Assembly (NCBI GenBank): GCA_017311315.1
Contig: CM029671.1
Location: forward strand, 25,052,227 to 25,116,226
From: Dendrocalamus latiflorus
Taxonomy: Eukaryota > Streptophyta > Magnoliopsida > Poales > Poaceae
Length of the DNA stretch: 64,000 nucleotides
Direction of reading: 5' to 3'
This document shows positions 41,139 to 52,591 of the stretch, piece by piece; the first letter of the stretch is position 1, and every line of letters begins with the position of its first letter. The translations under genes and the position numbers were made by a program. A model generated the notes under the pieces. That model had not been told where the DNA came from and did not search any database. It saw nothing but the letters and a program-made list of their open reading frames with translations.

Positions 41139-44100
41139 ATGAGTTGTATTAGAGAAATCCCCACTCTCAAAGGTGATAATTATGGAGAGTGGAAGAAAAA
41201 GTTAGATTTAGCTTTTATCTTGGCTGAGGTGGACTGGGTCCTCACTACAGCACGTCCCACTGAGCCTTTGGCGCCAGTGAGGGAACAGAATGAGGATGAC
41301 ACTGCATGGCAGAAAAGACAGAGGGATCATGCTCCCTTACAGATGTCTTATGATCTTGATCATAAGAAATGGACCACAGCCAATAAGAAATGTATGGCTG
41401 TGATAAAGAACACAATTGAGCCTGCTATTCTGGGCTCAATTGCAGAGTGTGACACTGTCACTGAATACCTTGACAAAATAAAGAGTCAGTTCACTGGCTC
41501 TTCAAAGACTTATGCTACACAGCTGATTAAGCAGCTGGTAACAGAGAGGTATTCTGGCGGTGGCAATGGCATAAGAGAGCACATTCTTAGAATGAGCAAC
41601 TTGGCATCTAAACTTAAACCGATGGATTTGGCTCTCAAGGATGAGTTCCTTATTCATTTGGTTTTTGCTTCTTTGCCAAAAGAGTTTGACACTTTTGTTG
41701 TCAACTATAATATGCAGCCCGAAAAATGGGACATGGAAAAGTGCATAGCCATGTGCGTGCAAGAGGAGGAAAGAATCAAATCCTCACATGGTGGTGCTAT
41801 AAACTTTGTGAGGGAAAACAAGAAAAAGAATTATAACAGTAACCCCTTCTCAAAGAACAAGGGCAAAGCCTCTGTACATCAGCCTCAACAGAACAAATTT
41901 GCTGTAGACAAAGACCAGTGCCTTCACTGCAAGAAGACGGGACACTACAAAAAGGATTGTCCTGACTATTTAAAGATGATAATGGCTAAGAAAGGTGAGA
42001 ACATTATTACCTTTATTAATGAATGCCTGTATGTGAAATATTCGAAATCCACTTGGTGGATTGACTCAGGAGCAACTGTTCATGTTGCTAATTCTTTACA
42101 GGGATTCCGTTCGACGAGGACTACGCAAAGAAAAGAAAGATGCGTTAAAGTCGCAAATGGAATCGAAGCTGAAGTTGAAGCCGTTGGCGATCTTTCATTA
42201 GAATTAGCTAATGGCTCCACTCTTTTACTTAGAGATGTCCTTTTTGTACCCTCTTTACAGAGGAATTTGATTAGTGTGTCAAATTTGGACAAAGATGGTT
42301 ATGATTGCAATTTTGGAAATGGCAAGTGCGAAATAATGTTTAATAAAGAATGTGTTGGTATTGCCATATTACAGAATGAGCTTTATTTGTTATCATTATG
42401 TGATGATGTGAATGTCGTATGCGATAATGAGAACGTTGCATGCGAGAAAGTGAATGAATCCTCGTCTACGAATGTAAACAGAAAACGAAAGAGAACTCTA
42501 GATGAGTCGTCGAAATTATGGCACTGTCGTTTAGGCCATATTTCGAGGGGGAGAATAGAAAGACTAGTAAAGAATGATATTCTTCCTCCATTAGAGTTCT
42601 CAGACTTAGAACAATGCAGAGAATGCATTAAAGGAAAATATGTAAAGAAAATAAAGAAAGACGCTAAAAGAAGCACAGGAGTTCTACAAATTATTCACAC
42701 AGATATTTGTGGTCCTTTTCCTGTGAAAAGTGTGGATGGATATGACTCGTTCATAACATTCACAGATGATTACTCCCGTTATGGATATATTTATCCAATC
42801 AAAGAAAGAAATGAAGCCTTGGATAAATTCAAGATATTTAAGGCTGAAATTGAAAACCAACACGATTTAAAGATTAAGATAGTCCGATCTGATCGTGGTG
42901 GGGAGTACTACGGTCGACATACCCCTTATGGACAAGTTCCTGGACCTTTTGCGAGGTTTTTACAGGAAAATGGAATAGTAGCCCAGTATTCTATGCCGGG
43001 CGAACCTCAGCAAAATGGAGTAGCTGAAAGACGCAACCGTACCCTGATGGATATGGTGCGAAGTATGATGAGCTACTCCACACTCCCATTGAGTTTATGG
43101 ATGGAGGCGTTGAAAACCGCCATTCATATTCTCAACAGAGTGCCTAGTAAGTCGGTGCCCAAAACACCGTACGAGTTGTGGACAGGAAGAGTTCCCTCAC
43201 TAAACCACTTACGTGTGTGGGGGAGTCCTGCTGAGGCTAAAGTATTTAACCCAAACCTTGGGAAACTTGATCCCAAAACAGTAAGTTGCCATTTCATTGG
43301 CTACCCTGAAAAGTCAAAAGGTTATCGTTTCTACTGTCCAGACAGATATACAAAGTTTGTAGAAACGAGACATGCTGTCTTCTTAGAAGATGAAATGATG
43401 AGGGGGAGCATGGTAGCTCGAGAGATTGACCTTGAAGAGAAGCGGGTGTATGCGCCCACTCCGATGATTCAAGAGCCATTCTTCACTCTACCTGCTGTCG
43501 CTGCACCGACGGTACAAGACACTGTGGTGCCAGCACCTGTTATTGTTCCTCCCGTGGCAACAATAAATGAGAATGAAGAACCTGCTCTTCAGGATCATAT
43601 AGAACCTATTGCCACAGATGAGGGGGAGCAACAGCAGCCTCAAACAGTAGATGTACCGAATGAGGAGGCCCCGAGGAGGTCTCAAAGAGTAAGAAGATCA
43701 GCTATTTCTGATGATTATCAGATTTATCATACAGAGGAATTTCAAATGGAGGATGATCCCACCTCATTTGAAGAAGCCATGAGAAGCGAAAATTCCTCAA
43801 AATGGCTTGATGCCATGGAAGAGGAAATGAGGTCCATGAAGACTAATAAAGTCTGGGACTTGGAAATTATTCCTAAAGGAGCCAAAACAGTAGGCTGTAA
43901 ATGGGTCTACAAGACAAAGCTTGACTCCCAAGGGAATATAGAAAGATACAAAGCGCGACTTGTGGCAAAAGGATTTACGCAAAGAGAAGGGATTGATTAC
44001 AATGAGACATTTTCTCCAGTCTCATGTAAAGATTCCTTCAGAATCATAATGGCATTAGTAGCACATTATGATTTAGAGTTACATCAGATGGATGTAAAGA

Positions 44101-45320
44101 CGACATTTCTTAATGGGGATTTGGAGGAAAATGTTTACATGGCACAACCGAAAGGTTTTGTCGTGGAAGGAAATGAAAGAATGGGATGCCGCCTAAAGAA
44201 ATCAATTTATGGGTTAAAGCAAGCTTCAAGACAATGGTACTTGAAGTTTGACAGTACAATAAGAAAATTTGGGTTTAAAGAGAATGTTGAGGACAACTGT
44301 GTTTATGCAAAGTTTAAAGATGGGAAGTTTATCTTCCTAATCCTGTATGTGGATGATATCCTACTAGCTAGTAGTGATGTTAGTCTGCTACTGGAAACAA
44401 AGAAGTTTTTGTCCTCAAACTTCGATATGAAAGATCTTGGTGAAGCTTCATTCGTTCTAGGGATCGAAATTCACCGAGATAGAAACAAAGGGGTATTGGG
44501 ACTGTCACAAAAGGCATACATAGAGAAAGTCTTAAAGAAATTTGGTATGCATAAATGTAGTCCATCACCTGCACCTATAGTCAAGGGCGACAGATATGGG
44601 GATTTTCAATGCCCCAGGAACCAGTATGAGATCGATCAAATGAAAGCGGTTCCATATGCTTCAGCTGTCGGAAGCTTACAGTATGCTCAAGTGTGCACAC
44701 GCCCTGACTTAGCATTTGTTACCGGGTTACTTGGCAGATTCCAGAGCAATCCTGGAATAGAACATTGGAAATTGATAAAGAAAGTCTTGCGTTATTTGCA
44801 AGGAACAAAAGGCCTCATGATGACATACAGAAGATCAGATTCACTCCATATAGTGGGGTATACAGATTCTGATTTTGCGGGAGATGATAGAAAGTCTACA
44901 TCCGGATATGTATTCACTCTCGCTGGAGGAGCTATATCGTGGAAAAGCTCAAAGCAAACCGTCACTACATCGTCCACAATGTATGCCGAGTTTGTAGCAT
45001 GTTATGAGGCTACGGGGCAGGTGAACTGGCTAAAGAAGTTCATACCCGGTTTAAAAGTGGTTGACGACATCAATAGACCACTTAAGTTGTACTGCGATAA
45101 TGAACCCGCAGTAACGTATGCCCACAACAATAAGTCAAGTGGTGCTGCCAAACACATTGACATAAAGTACTATGTTGTGAAAGATAAAGTTCGGGATCAA
45201 ATTATAAGTCTTGAGCACATAAGTACCGCAAAGATGCTAGCGGATCCGCTTACCAAAGGCTTACCACCCAACGTGTTCAGAGAACATGTAGCCGGCATGG
45301 GTTTAAGGGAAAGCCTATGA
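41139..45320 (+). CDS. Copia Gag-Pol polyprotein, intact
   Basis: 1393 aa in one frame from ATG. Gag (Retrotran_gag_2) is at about 1-250. The CCHC knuckle CLHCKKTGHYKKDC is at about 260-273, and protease WWIDSGATVH at about 305. The integrase zinc region (LWHCRLGH...CRECIKGK) is at about 455-505. The integrase core has HTDICGPF, SDRGGEYYG and QQNGVAERRNR at about 517-635. Reverse transcriptase starts at VGCKWVYKTK (about 919), with LYVDDILLAS at about 1069. RNase H starts at VGYTDSDFAGDD (about 1239) and ends in the KMLADPLTKGLP motif. No stops, frameshifts or missing catalytic signatures are seen. The protein should be cleaved into particle protein, protease, integrase and RT/RNase H. Confidence 0.96.
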   Translation: MSCIREIPTLKGDNYGEWKKKLDLAFILAEVDWVLTTARPTEPLAPVREQNEDDTAWQKRQRDHAPLQMSYDLDHKKWTTANKKCMAVIKNTIEPAILGSIAECDTVTEYLDKIKSQFTGSSKTYATQLIKQLVTERYSGGGNGIREHILRMSNLASKLKPMDLALKDEFLIHLVFASLPKEFDTFVVNYNMQPEKWDMEKCIAMCVQEEERIKSSHGGAINFVRENKKKNYNSNPFSKNKGKASVHQPQQNKFAVDKDQCLHCKKTGHYKKDCPDYLKMIMAKKGENIITFINECLYVKYSKSTWWIDSGATVHVANSLQGFRSTRTTQRKERCVKVANGIEAEVEAVGDLSLELANGSTLLLRDVLFVPSLQRNLISVSNLDKDGYDCNFGNGKCEIMFNKECVGIAILQNELYLLSLCDDVNVVCDNENVACEKVNESSSTNVNRKRKRTLDESSKLWHCRLGHISRGRIERLVKNDILPPLEFSDLEQCRECIKGKYVKKIKKDAKRSTGVLQIIHTDICGPFPVKSVDGYDSFITFTDDYSRYGYIYPIKERNEALDKFKIFKAEIENQHDLKIKIVRSDRGGEYYGRHTPYGQVPGPFARFLQENGIVAQYSMPGEPQQNGVAERRNRTLMDMVRSMMSYSTLPLSLWMEALKTAIHILNRVPSKSVPKTPYELWTGRVPSLNHLRVWGSPAEAKVFNPNLGKLDPKTVSCHFIGYPEKSKGYRFYCPDRYTKFVETRHAVFLEDEMMRGSMVAREIDLEEKRVYAPTPMIQEPFFTLPAVAAPTVQDTVVPAPVIVPPVATINENEEPALQDHIEPIATDEGEQQQPQTVDVPNEEAPRRSQRVRRSAISDDYQIYHTEEFQMEDDPTSFEEAMRSENSSKWLDAMEEEMRSMKTNKVWDLEIIPKGAKTVGCKWVYKTKLDSQGNIERYKARLVAKGFTQREGIDYNETFSPVSCKDSFRIIMALVAHYDLELHQMDVKTTFLNGDLEENVYMAQPKGFVVEGNERMGCRLKKSIYGLKQASRQWYLKFDSTIRKFGFKENVEDNCVYAKFKDGKFIFLILYVDDILLASSDVSLLLETKKFLSSNFDMKDLGEASFVLGIEIHRDRNKGVLGLSQKAYIEKVLKKFGMHKCSPSPAPIVKGDRYGDFQCPRNQYEIDQMKAVPYASAVGSLQYAQVCTRPDLAFVTGLLGRFQSNPGIEHWKLIKKVLRYLQGTKGLMMTYRRSDSLHIVGYTDSDFAGDDRKSTSGYVFTLAGGAISWKSSKQTVTTSSTMYAEFVACYEATGQVNWLKKFIPGLKVVDDINRPLKLYCDNEPAVTYAHNNKSSGAAKHIDIKYYVVKDKVRDQIISLEHISTAKMLADPLTKGLPPNVFREHVAGMGLRESL

Positions 45321-45507
45321 TTCCTGGACTAAAAGATGGCCCAAAGATTAAAGTAACTGTTTCAGAACAGGGAGGTGTATTGTAACTGTTGAATCTATCG
45401 GCGATTGACCGTGACGATGAGACATGTTCTATGCACTAATCTGTGATGGAATGTGTAAAGTCAAAAGTAATTAAAGATAAAGTATAGATTGAGATCAAGG
45501 GGGAGAA

Positions 45508-45992
45508 TGTTAGGATGATCTCAGGGCTTTGGCCCAACGGCCAAAGCCCACCCCTTGACCGCGCCCTGATCGGGGGCGCCCAGCCCGTTTGGCTGGTGGG
45601 CCCCTGTCGCCAGCGCTATAAATACAGAGGTGGGGGCCGGGCGGCACGCATCACGAGGTTGACCGCGCCGCCGTCACCCCACCTACAAACCCTAGACCCG
45701 ATCTGTAAGAGGGGGGGCGCTGAGCCGACGGGAAGCACCACCGGCGCCGTTCACCGCCGCCAGGGAGACGCCGCCGCCCGGGACACGCCGCCGAGGAGCC
45801 CCGCACCTCTTCCCCGACCGTCGCTGCCCGTGCGCAGACTTCACCGAGCGTCCCCGAGATGGCCGCCTCCTCCTCCTCTACATCCGAAGGTCGGTACCCC
45901 TCTCTCCCTCTCGGTTTTGCCTCAAGAACACGAAACCCAGAGAAGAACCCCGCTAGATCTAGCCTAGAGATCCCTAAAGACCTAGTCAAACA
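45508..45992 (+). repeat. 3' LTR of the intact copia
   Basis: 485 bp, no difference seen from the 5' LTR. It is followed by CTGAG. Confidence 0.95.
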
Positions 45993-46255
45993 CTGAGGTG
46001 TCACTATTGATTTTTCAACAGGAGTTTGATCGATCGATGCAGGCTAATTCTGGTTTGTTGGGTGAGACAAATTAATTAGTAGCAATGCACGTTTTCGGAG
46101 AAAGAAACGGGAAGATGCAATCATCCAAGGTAAAAAATCTCTACACCAACTGCAAGGTAAATCTTTATTCAAGACGTCGACAACATGGTCACAGAGACTC
46201 GAGTCATGGAGTCAGTACACTTGGACTTCTGAACTAGAGCTGCAAAACGAAAGGT

Positions 46256-49200
46256 TGTAACGGCCCTATTTATTAGGCCGTAGAATTTTTCTGCAACTGT
46301 TAAGCATGTTCAGCTATGAAATGCTATAGTTGAATATATATCAAATTAATACAAGTTTATTTTATAAAAACTAAATTTATTATAAGAAATGACATAATAT
46401 CTAAGTTTACAAGAATGAGCGACCAAGCCCAAAATTTATATTACAATACAAAAAAAATCTTCCAAAACTTCCATAGGTGTGTCTAAGTAAGGACAAGACT
46501 TAAAACAAGGAATCATCAAAGTCTTCCTTGAAAAGCTCTTCGCTGTTTTCCTAAGTTTCTTCTGTAAATATTTTACTAAATAGAGTACGTATAACCGTAC
46601 TCAACAAGTCACACGAAGAATGTTAATTAACTAATTATTAGTATTTCAAGATAATGGGATGTAATGGTTTTACTATTATATTTGTGGATAAATTTATTTG
46701 TAAACGACTTATCTACTTAAGAGAAAAGGGACTTTAACCAACTCAATTATTAAATTGGAAATCTTACCAAAACTACTTGTGCCTTGTTATTGGATTCACC
46801 CATTAAACACAGTTTCATTTACCGAAAACACTGCGTATCCGAATACTATAAGTTTACTCTACAGAGTTGCTCAGTTTTTACCTATAAGATGTCTCAAACT
46901 CTCAATATCATGCAATAGGCACATATCATGATAGTGTGCGACTGAGTTAACATAACAATGTTGTTTACTGCTATACTCTTTCTAACATCTACCTGGTAGG
47001 CATATGGCCAAACAGTCTTGTTGGGAATCCACATGCCAAAGCGGAAATCGCGGCCTAACATTAAGTGGACCTACCATTGTGAAGATGACAAGTGACTTTC
47101 CAGTCCTGCTTCCATTTTACCCCATTGTATGTGGGCCATTCTGAAACACTAGAATAGTTAACTGTCATGTAGATATTCAATTGAGTCAATCAATTACCAA
47201 ACCAGGTTTGACAAGTTAAAACTTATAGTTGAGCAATTTCTGTGTCCTTTACTTAGCATAAAATTCTAGTCCTTATATTCCCAATGAGGCCACCAATCAT
47301 ATACCCGATGTATTATAGCATAGTACCACAATTCACACCAAGCATCCACCCTAGGATGAGGTTATGGGCTCTAATCATCTAGTGGCTTCTCATGATTCTT
47401 CCTCAACCCTAGTACCATTTTAAAATCTATTGGCAAGACATCACAATGTTCTTAGTGGTGTAAATAAAATATTTGATTGCCTAATCTACTAATGATTAAT
47501 TATGCTATAATTAATTATTAAGGCTGTCAAGGTGAATACAACTTCCAAGTATGGCATGGCTTTTTCAGTGGTAGTATATCTCACTAATTATCAAGTCATT
47601 CCAAAATATTATTTTAAATAAATATCAGTGCATAAATAGTATTAATGAAAGTATTCATAATTAAATAATAATGTAGAAACAACATGATAAAAAATATGTG
47701 ACTAGCCTTGTTATTCAAACTCTTCGATTGGCCCTAAGTCTCCTGCGTCTTGATCTGCTCCTAGAATAAATGGTTTAGAAAAACCAGTTACTATCGCAAA
47801 AGAAATAAACAAATAAGTCCGTACTTGAAAGAATATGAGCTAGAAAAATAAAATAAAATACAAGATGAGTAAAATTCAGAAAAAAATTGAATATAGGTGA
47901 GTCTAAGTGGCTAGAGTTTAAACAAAGTTTGGGTGGGCTAAATGGAGCTGATAATGGCTTAAACGGGCTCAAGACGATCAAAAATGATATAAATATGCTT
48001 AACAGGTCTTGGATGAATAGTAATGGGTCAAGTGAGTAGTAACATTGTGATACTATTCCTAACGAGTCGGGTTGAATGAACAGTATGGTTTGGGTTGATT
48101 TTAGTGGGTTGCACAGTGTTGGGCTCGCCATGAATAGTGTTGGGCTTCTACTATTAGGCTTAGCCCATTTGTCTTGCTGGGATAAAGCTGGCCTTGGGCC
48201 AACTTAGCCAGCCTAGTTGCATGGCTTGCCAGGCAAGAAGCCTACTTGGCTTAGGCGCGTGCCATGGCCGCCCGAGTAGAGGCGAGCGACGGAGAGGGAA
48301 ATTGGGTTATGGTGAGGTCAATTGGCATTGTGTGGAGGTGCATGTGGGCTATTGGGGTGTGAGAAATCCATTTTGGGCAAGTGCATGGTCGAATGATGGT
48401 TGGAGACAGCTGGTAGTGAAAATGGTTTAGCTAAACTGGGCCATGGCATGGTGGCGCTTCGATAGGGTTTCAGTCAAATTAAAGATGACTCAAACTTCTA
48501 TAGCACATGGGAAGGCTGTGGGTGGTGGCTGTTTAAGCTAATTTAGTTCGCACATGGTTGTCCACGTTGGTCGTGCTTGGCTAGTAGTGGTGCATGGTGC
48601 TGGCAGCCTAGGAGTGGTGTTGTGGGTTGGTGTGGTCGGGGTTGGGTTCAAGATGGCCTTTGGGTGCTATGGCCTTGTCAAATTGACTTGGGATTGAGGC
48701 TAGTGGAAGAATTGGTTTTCAAGCTCACCGCGCGAGGATAGACGGTGGTAGTGGTTCTCGGTCGGAGTTGGGAAAGAGAGGCAAGGGTGTTGCAATTGAG
48801 TGATAATGTAAGCTGGCTCGCAGCTTGGCTTGGATTTAAAGGCCGTCGAAGGCAATGGCGACAGTGGGGTAGAGGTGGTGAGACTGTGACGTGGATGATG
48901 GTGCTGGGCTGCTGGCAAATGACTAAATGAGGGACTTTGGTGCCATCGACAGCAGCACTGGCAGGTGCGGTAGTGCCTCAAATTGTGCGACATCCCTCTG
49001 GCGCAGGGGCGCACTCTAGCAAGGCGAGTTATGGCGTCAGCGCGCATAGAGCAGGCGGCAAACAAGGTAGTCGTAGCGAGGTCCACAACGGTGGAGGCAC
49101 GGTGCATGGCCAGACAAGGTCTGACAACCATTTAATGCTCGGTCGGCGAGGTGGTAGGGTTTTGTGCAAGGGTTGATGGAAAGGGCAGCAGCGAGCTGGC

Positions 49201-49509
49201 TACAGCAACGAATGACATTCGGTCAAATGGAAAGGGCACAGGGGAGGAGACAGCTAGCCGGAAGGCGCCAAAGCTAAGGAAAAGCGAAAAACTTGAAGAG
49301 GAAAGTGGAACACCCAAGAAAACTTCCCAATTCGGCAAAAGGAGATGACTAGCGAGAAGACACTAGATGGTTGGAGCCTATAACCTCACCTTAGGAATTG
49401 AGACTCTAATTTGGATATAGTGGATATGGTGTATTTTTTTATTTGCAATTAAACTCTTGTAATATTGCCGAAAACACGATGACTCTATTTTTAGAAATGG
49501 GGCGTTACA
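46256..49509 (-). repeat. Long LTR-like repeat, copy 2
   Basis: It begins TGTAACGGCCC and ends GGGGCGTTACA, so TG...CA with matching inverted ends (TGTAACG/CGTTACA), 3254 bp. It shares blocks with the repeat at 4.09 kb (GGATTCACCCATTAAACA, ACAGAGTTGCTCAG, CCGTACTCAACAAGTCACA) and, inverted, with 60-63.47 kb. Flanking bases AAGGT and GTGCA do not form a target duplication. Its right third is G-rich and open in several frames (for example 48937-49176), with no domains. The best reading is a solo LTR of a gypsy-type element with very long LTRs. Confidence 0.55.
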
Positions 49510-51990
49510 GTGCATATGCCGTAGCTTAAAGTACAAGGCGATTAACGCGCTGGTACGCGGCCAACGAATTAACAATAACTTTGACGGGAGAATCTTCAAA
49601 ACCGATGTCATTTGAATGTGTGCAATGCTCATGAAACTTCTATATGCTGTCTACGAACTTGTAGCACTCGAGACCCCAGATTTATTCTGAAAGAAGACGG
49701 ACCATATATTGGAAACCTAGGGGCGTGAGACGTTAGAATATGTAAACGTGTTGTCGACGCGTTAATATTGGTATTTATCTTTCTTTATTTTTTTTACTTC
49801 AAATTGAAGTGTTACACTGGTCCAACTGATGGTCACAGAAAATGTCTTGAGTACCAAATGCAGACGACAAATGCGACAAGTTACATTAGTAGTCACAATA
49901 GTCAAAGTTTAGCAAGAGACAGCTTTATTCTGACTTAGACATCAGAAATGTATATTGATGGAAACTATATTGAATGTGAGAAGAGGACAATGTACACCAA
50001 TGCACTCAATTATCAATTACCCCTTGTCTCGAAACGGTCATATTAGTGCGGAATGCCACATCGGTGAAAAGGTCAGAGCAGCACATAGATACAGATATTT
50101 CCAGGGGGCGGTAGTTGTAGGTGTCCCTGGAAAGCGTAGAGGCCTTATGTGGCATGGGAAAACCACTGGACTACCAAAGGGCAACGCAGATCGATCATGC
50201 ATGAAAAGCTAAAGATGCACGGACTCGCGCTCGAGAGTTGGCTGATTTACAGTAACCAGGTAGTGATATTTCGTTGGTGTCGCTTTTTTATGTTCTGATT
50301 TAGAGGCTGCAGATGTCCCGCTTTAAAGAGTTTGTTTATAGTTTTGGTGGTTGGATTTTAGTTCAAATTGTATTGTAGCGTTTGTTATTTTTTTTCTGAA
50401 TAATTCGATTTAAAAATAAGAAAAAAACCATTATATCGTTATGGACAATGTAAATAAATAAGGGAAAAAATAAAAGCAAAAAAAGAAATTAGACGTCAAT
50501 ATATTTTAAGTAGTTTCTGGCTTAAATAAATCGAAAGAAAAAAATCAGAAACTTAAATCGTTTAGAGTAAGGCTATATAAAATAATGCAACAAAGCATAG
50601 ATGACTGCAAAATAATATTACTAGTAATAAATAGAGCTTCCCCTTATTAATGGTTTGCTAGAAGGAGCGACTCGGATAGAATCTCGTGACTAGTAAGCAA
50701 CTCGTCGAGGATATGGACACACTGTCGTACTTTTAAAAGTGCTATGTTTTTTTGTTATGACTTTTGACTGATTATAAAAGAATTAAGAGAGTAATGAATA
50801 TTCGTGTTAAGAAGCCAATTTATACAAAACGACTTCTGTAATGATTTCTACAAATAAATTATAGAAACCATATTAATAAACTACTCTATTAAACCTATTT
50901 TTAAAAGTTAAAAACTATTTAGAACAAGGCTATATGTGTGGGCATAGTAAAATCTCACTAGCGAATTCCATTACAGCGTGAATAGAACTACAGTCTACCT
51001 TATATCTTTTTTTTCTCACTCCAAAAGGCTACCTTATATCCCGTCTTTGACACAAAGGGCGCAGCAATTTGTACCAAATTGCATACACGCACGCATACAA
51101 ATAGCAAAGCCGGCATTTCACACGAACAAGCAAACAAAACAAAAAAAATTCACCGTGCGGATTGGTTTTTCCCCTTGGAACGACGCCCCGGCGACGCGAC
51201 AGGAGGCGTCGCCTACGTACGCACTACGCGCGCTCTCATGGGGCTCGTGCGGGCGTGCGCCAATGTCGCGGCGAACACGTGGCCCATGCCGCGCCGGGGC
51301 CCACCGCGTGGCACCGCGCGCGCGGCTTGGAAGGCGACGACGTGGACTGCTGGTGGGCCCGATCCGACGTGTACGGCGCACCCGACCTCGCGCCGCAAGC
51401 GGGGTCGATGCACCCACCGCCCCAACCGTCGTGTTGGATTCTTCCCGTGGCGACGACAATCCATCGCTGCGTTGCGTTGGTACGGTGCGTGGCACGGCTT
51501 CTCCTCTACGCCAAGCAAGTAGTGTATGCCACGTAGGTACCACATGGCTAGTATACACGTAGCTATACGCTTCGCGTATTAACTAGAAATTGGAAGGCTG
51601 AGTAAAGGCGTCGGTGCACCTTGCAAGGTCCAATTGTCGACGAAGACGGTGTTTCTTTGTAGTGATTGATTGCAGGTTGGTTCAACGCTCGTTCAAAGGA
51701 ACGAATTTATTGATTCCTTAAGAGATTGTGTGGGATCGATTCATTGCGGTGGGCTTCTCCCGGTTGTTTCCATGAATTTATTCCTAGGATTTTCCATACC
51801 GTATTATTTTCTAGAGCTGAAGTGATGTCACGATCGCTAAATGAGTAGACTTCTATGCGCTGGTTTAATTGCGTATCCATACCTAGAATTTCCCCGAATA
51901 TCACTAAAATCTTTATCTTCGTGACTAAGAAACCATGAAATGCTTCTTGGTTACATTAACCTATCCTTTATGCAGCAGATAAACTATATT
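49510..51990. other. Spacer, GC-rich island at 51162-51540
   Basis: AT-rich with a family B-like relic at about 50740-50935. The island 51162-51540 is CpG-rich and open on both strands, with no domain. It holds ABRE-like CACGTGG near 51280 and CCACGTAG near 51530, so a regulatory reading is as plausible as a coding one. No gene is supported. Confidence 0.4.
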
Positions 51991-52165
51991 TGCACATTTA
52001 ACCTAGCTGAGTGTAACAGACGCAACACGTGGAAGATATCGCAACGTGATGTTATCGTACTTGCATATTTAATCTAGTTGAGTGTCTACAGGTATAACAC
52101 ATAGAAGGATACACGTGACGTTATCGTACTAGCGCATTTAACCTTGCAGGATGTTAACGTAGAAA
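51991..52165. repeat. Imperfect tandem repeat in the TPP promoter
   Basis: Two near-complete units (about 51991-52061 and 52062-52130) plus a partial third share GCA.ATTTAA.CTAG.TGAGTGT, ACAC and GTTATCGTACT. Units 1 and 2 each hold a CACGTG G-box, at 52026-52031 and 52112-52117. Confidence 0.7.
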
Positions 52166-52412
52166 ACTCATAGAAAACATATCTGTTGTTACGTGACACT
52201 GTGCATAAGCACGAGGATACCGTTGCATCAGTTTAGATGGCATGTAGAGTATCCACATGTTATATGCAATACCAACATAACCGCATATGCTTGGTATTGA
52301 AAAGGAGAAGGAATCCTTTTTTTCCCATTGTCCATGGTATTTCCCAACCACCAAAATCGACAATTCCACGTCAAAATTTCCAGGAACCCCCCACGGTGGG
52401 CCACCCCTCTTC

Positions 52413-52420
52413 TATATATA
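52413..52420 (+). promoter_or_regulatory. TATA box of the TPP gene
   Basis: TATATATA follows a GC-rich promoter block and lies 172 bp upstream of the ATG, leaving a 5' UTR of about 140 bp that is pyrimidine-rich. Confidence 0.65.
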
Positions 52421-52591
52421 CCCCTCCCCACCGCCGTCCCCAAACCGAACCGTCCAGCGAACCCACCCCTCCTCTCCTCCACTTCCCAACCGTCGCCATC
52501 ACCGCTCCCTCTCCTCACCCCTGTAGCCCACCGCTTCCTGTTGCTACCACTGCTTCTGCTCGTTTGTTTGGTGGTTCTTGCTGCTCTCGCC

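Larger units (their letters stand above)
39277..45992 (+). mobile_element. Intact Ty1/copia retrotransposon
   Basis: 485-bp LTRs (39277-39761 and 45508-45992) show no difference by eye. They are flanked by the perfect 5-bp target duplication CTGAG (39272-39276 and 45993-45997). A primer-binding site TGGTATCAGAGCCAC starts at 39764, complementary to the 3' end of initiator methionine tRNA. A polypurine tract CAAGGGGGAGAA ends just before the 3' LTR. One uninterrupted 1393-codon gag-pol frame lies between. All the parts of an autonomous element are present, so recent activity is likely. Confidence 0.96.

Noticed and set aside
51118..51584. Gene at the GC-rich island (frames of 110-194 codons)
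   Set aside because: Open on both strands, no domain, no consistent start context; a promoter-like CpG island is equally likely.
52328..52591. Longer N-terminus for the TPP protein (frame open to 52328)
   Set aside because: The extra residues span the TATA box and 5' UTR and do not resemble TPP N-termini; the ATG at 52592 fits the family.
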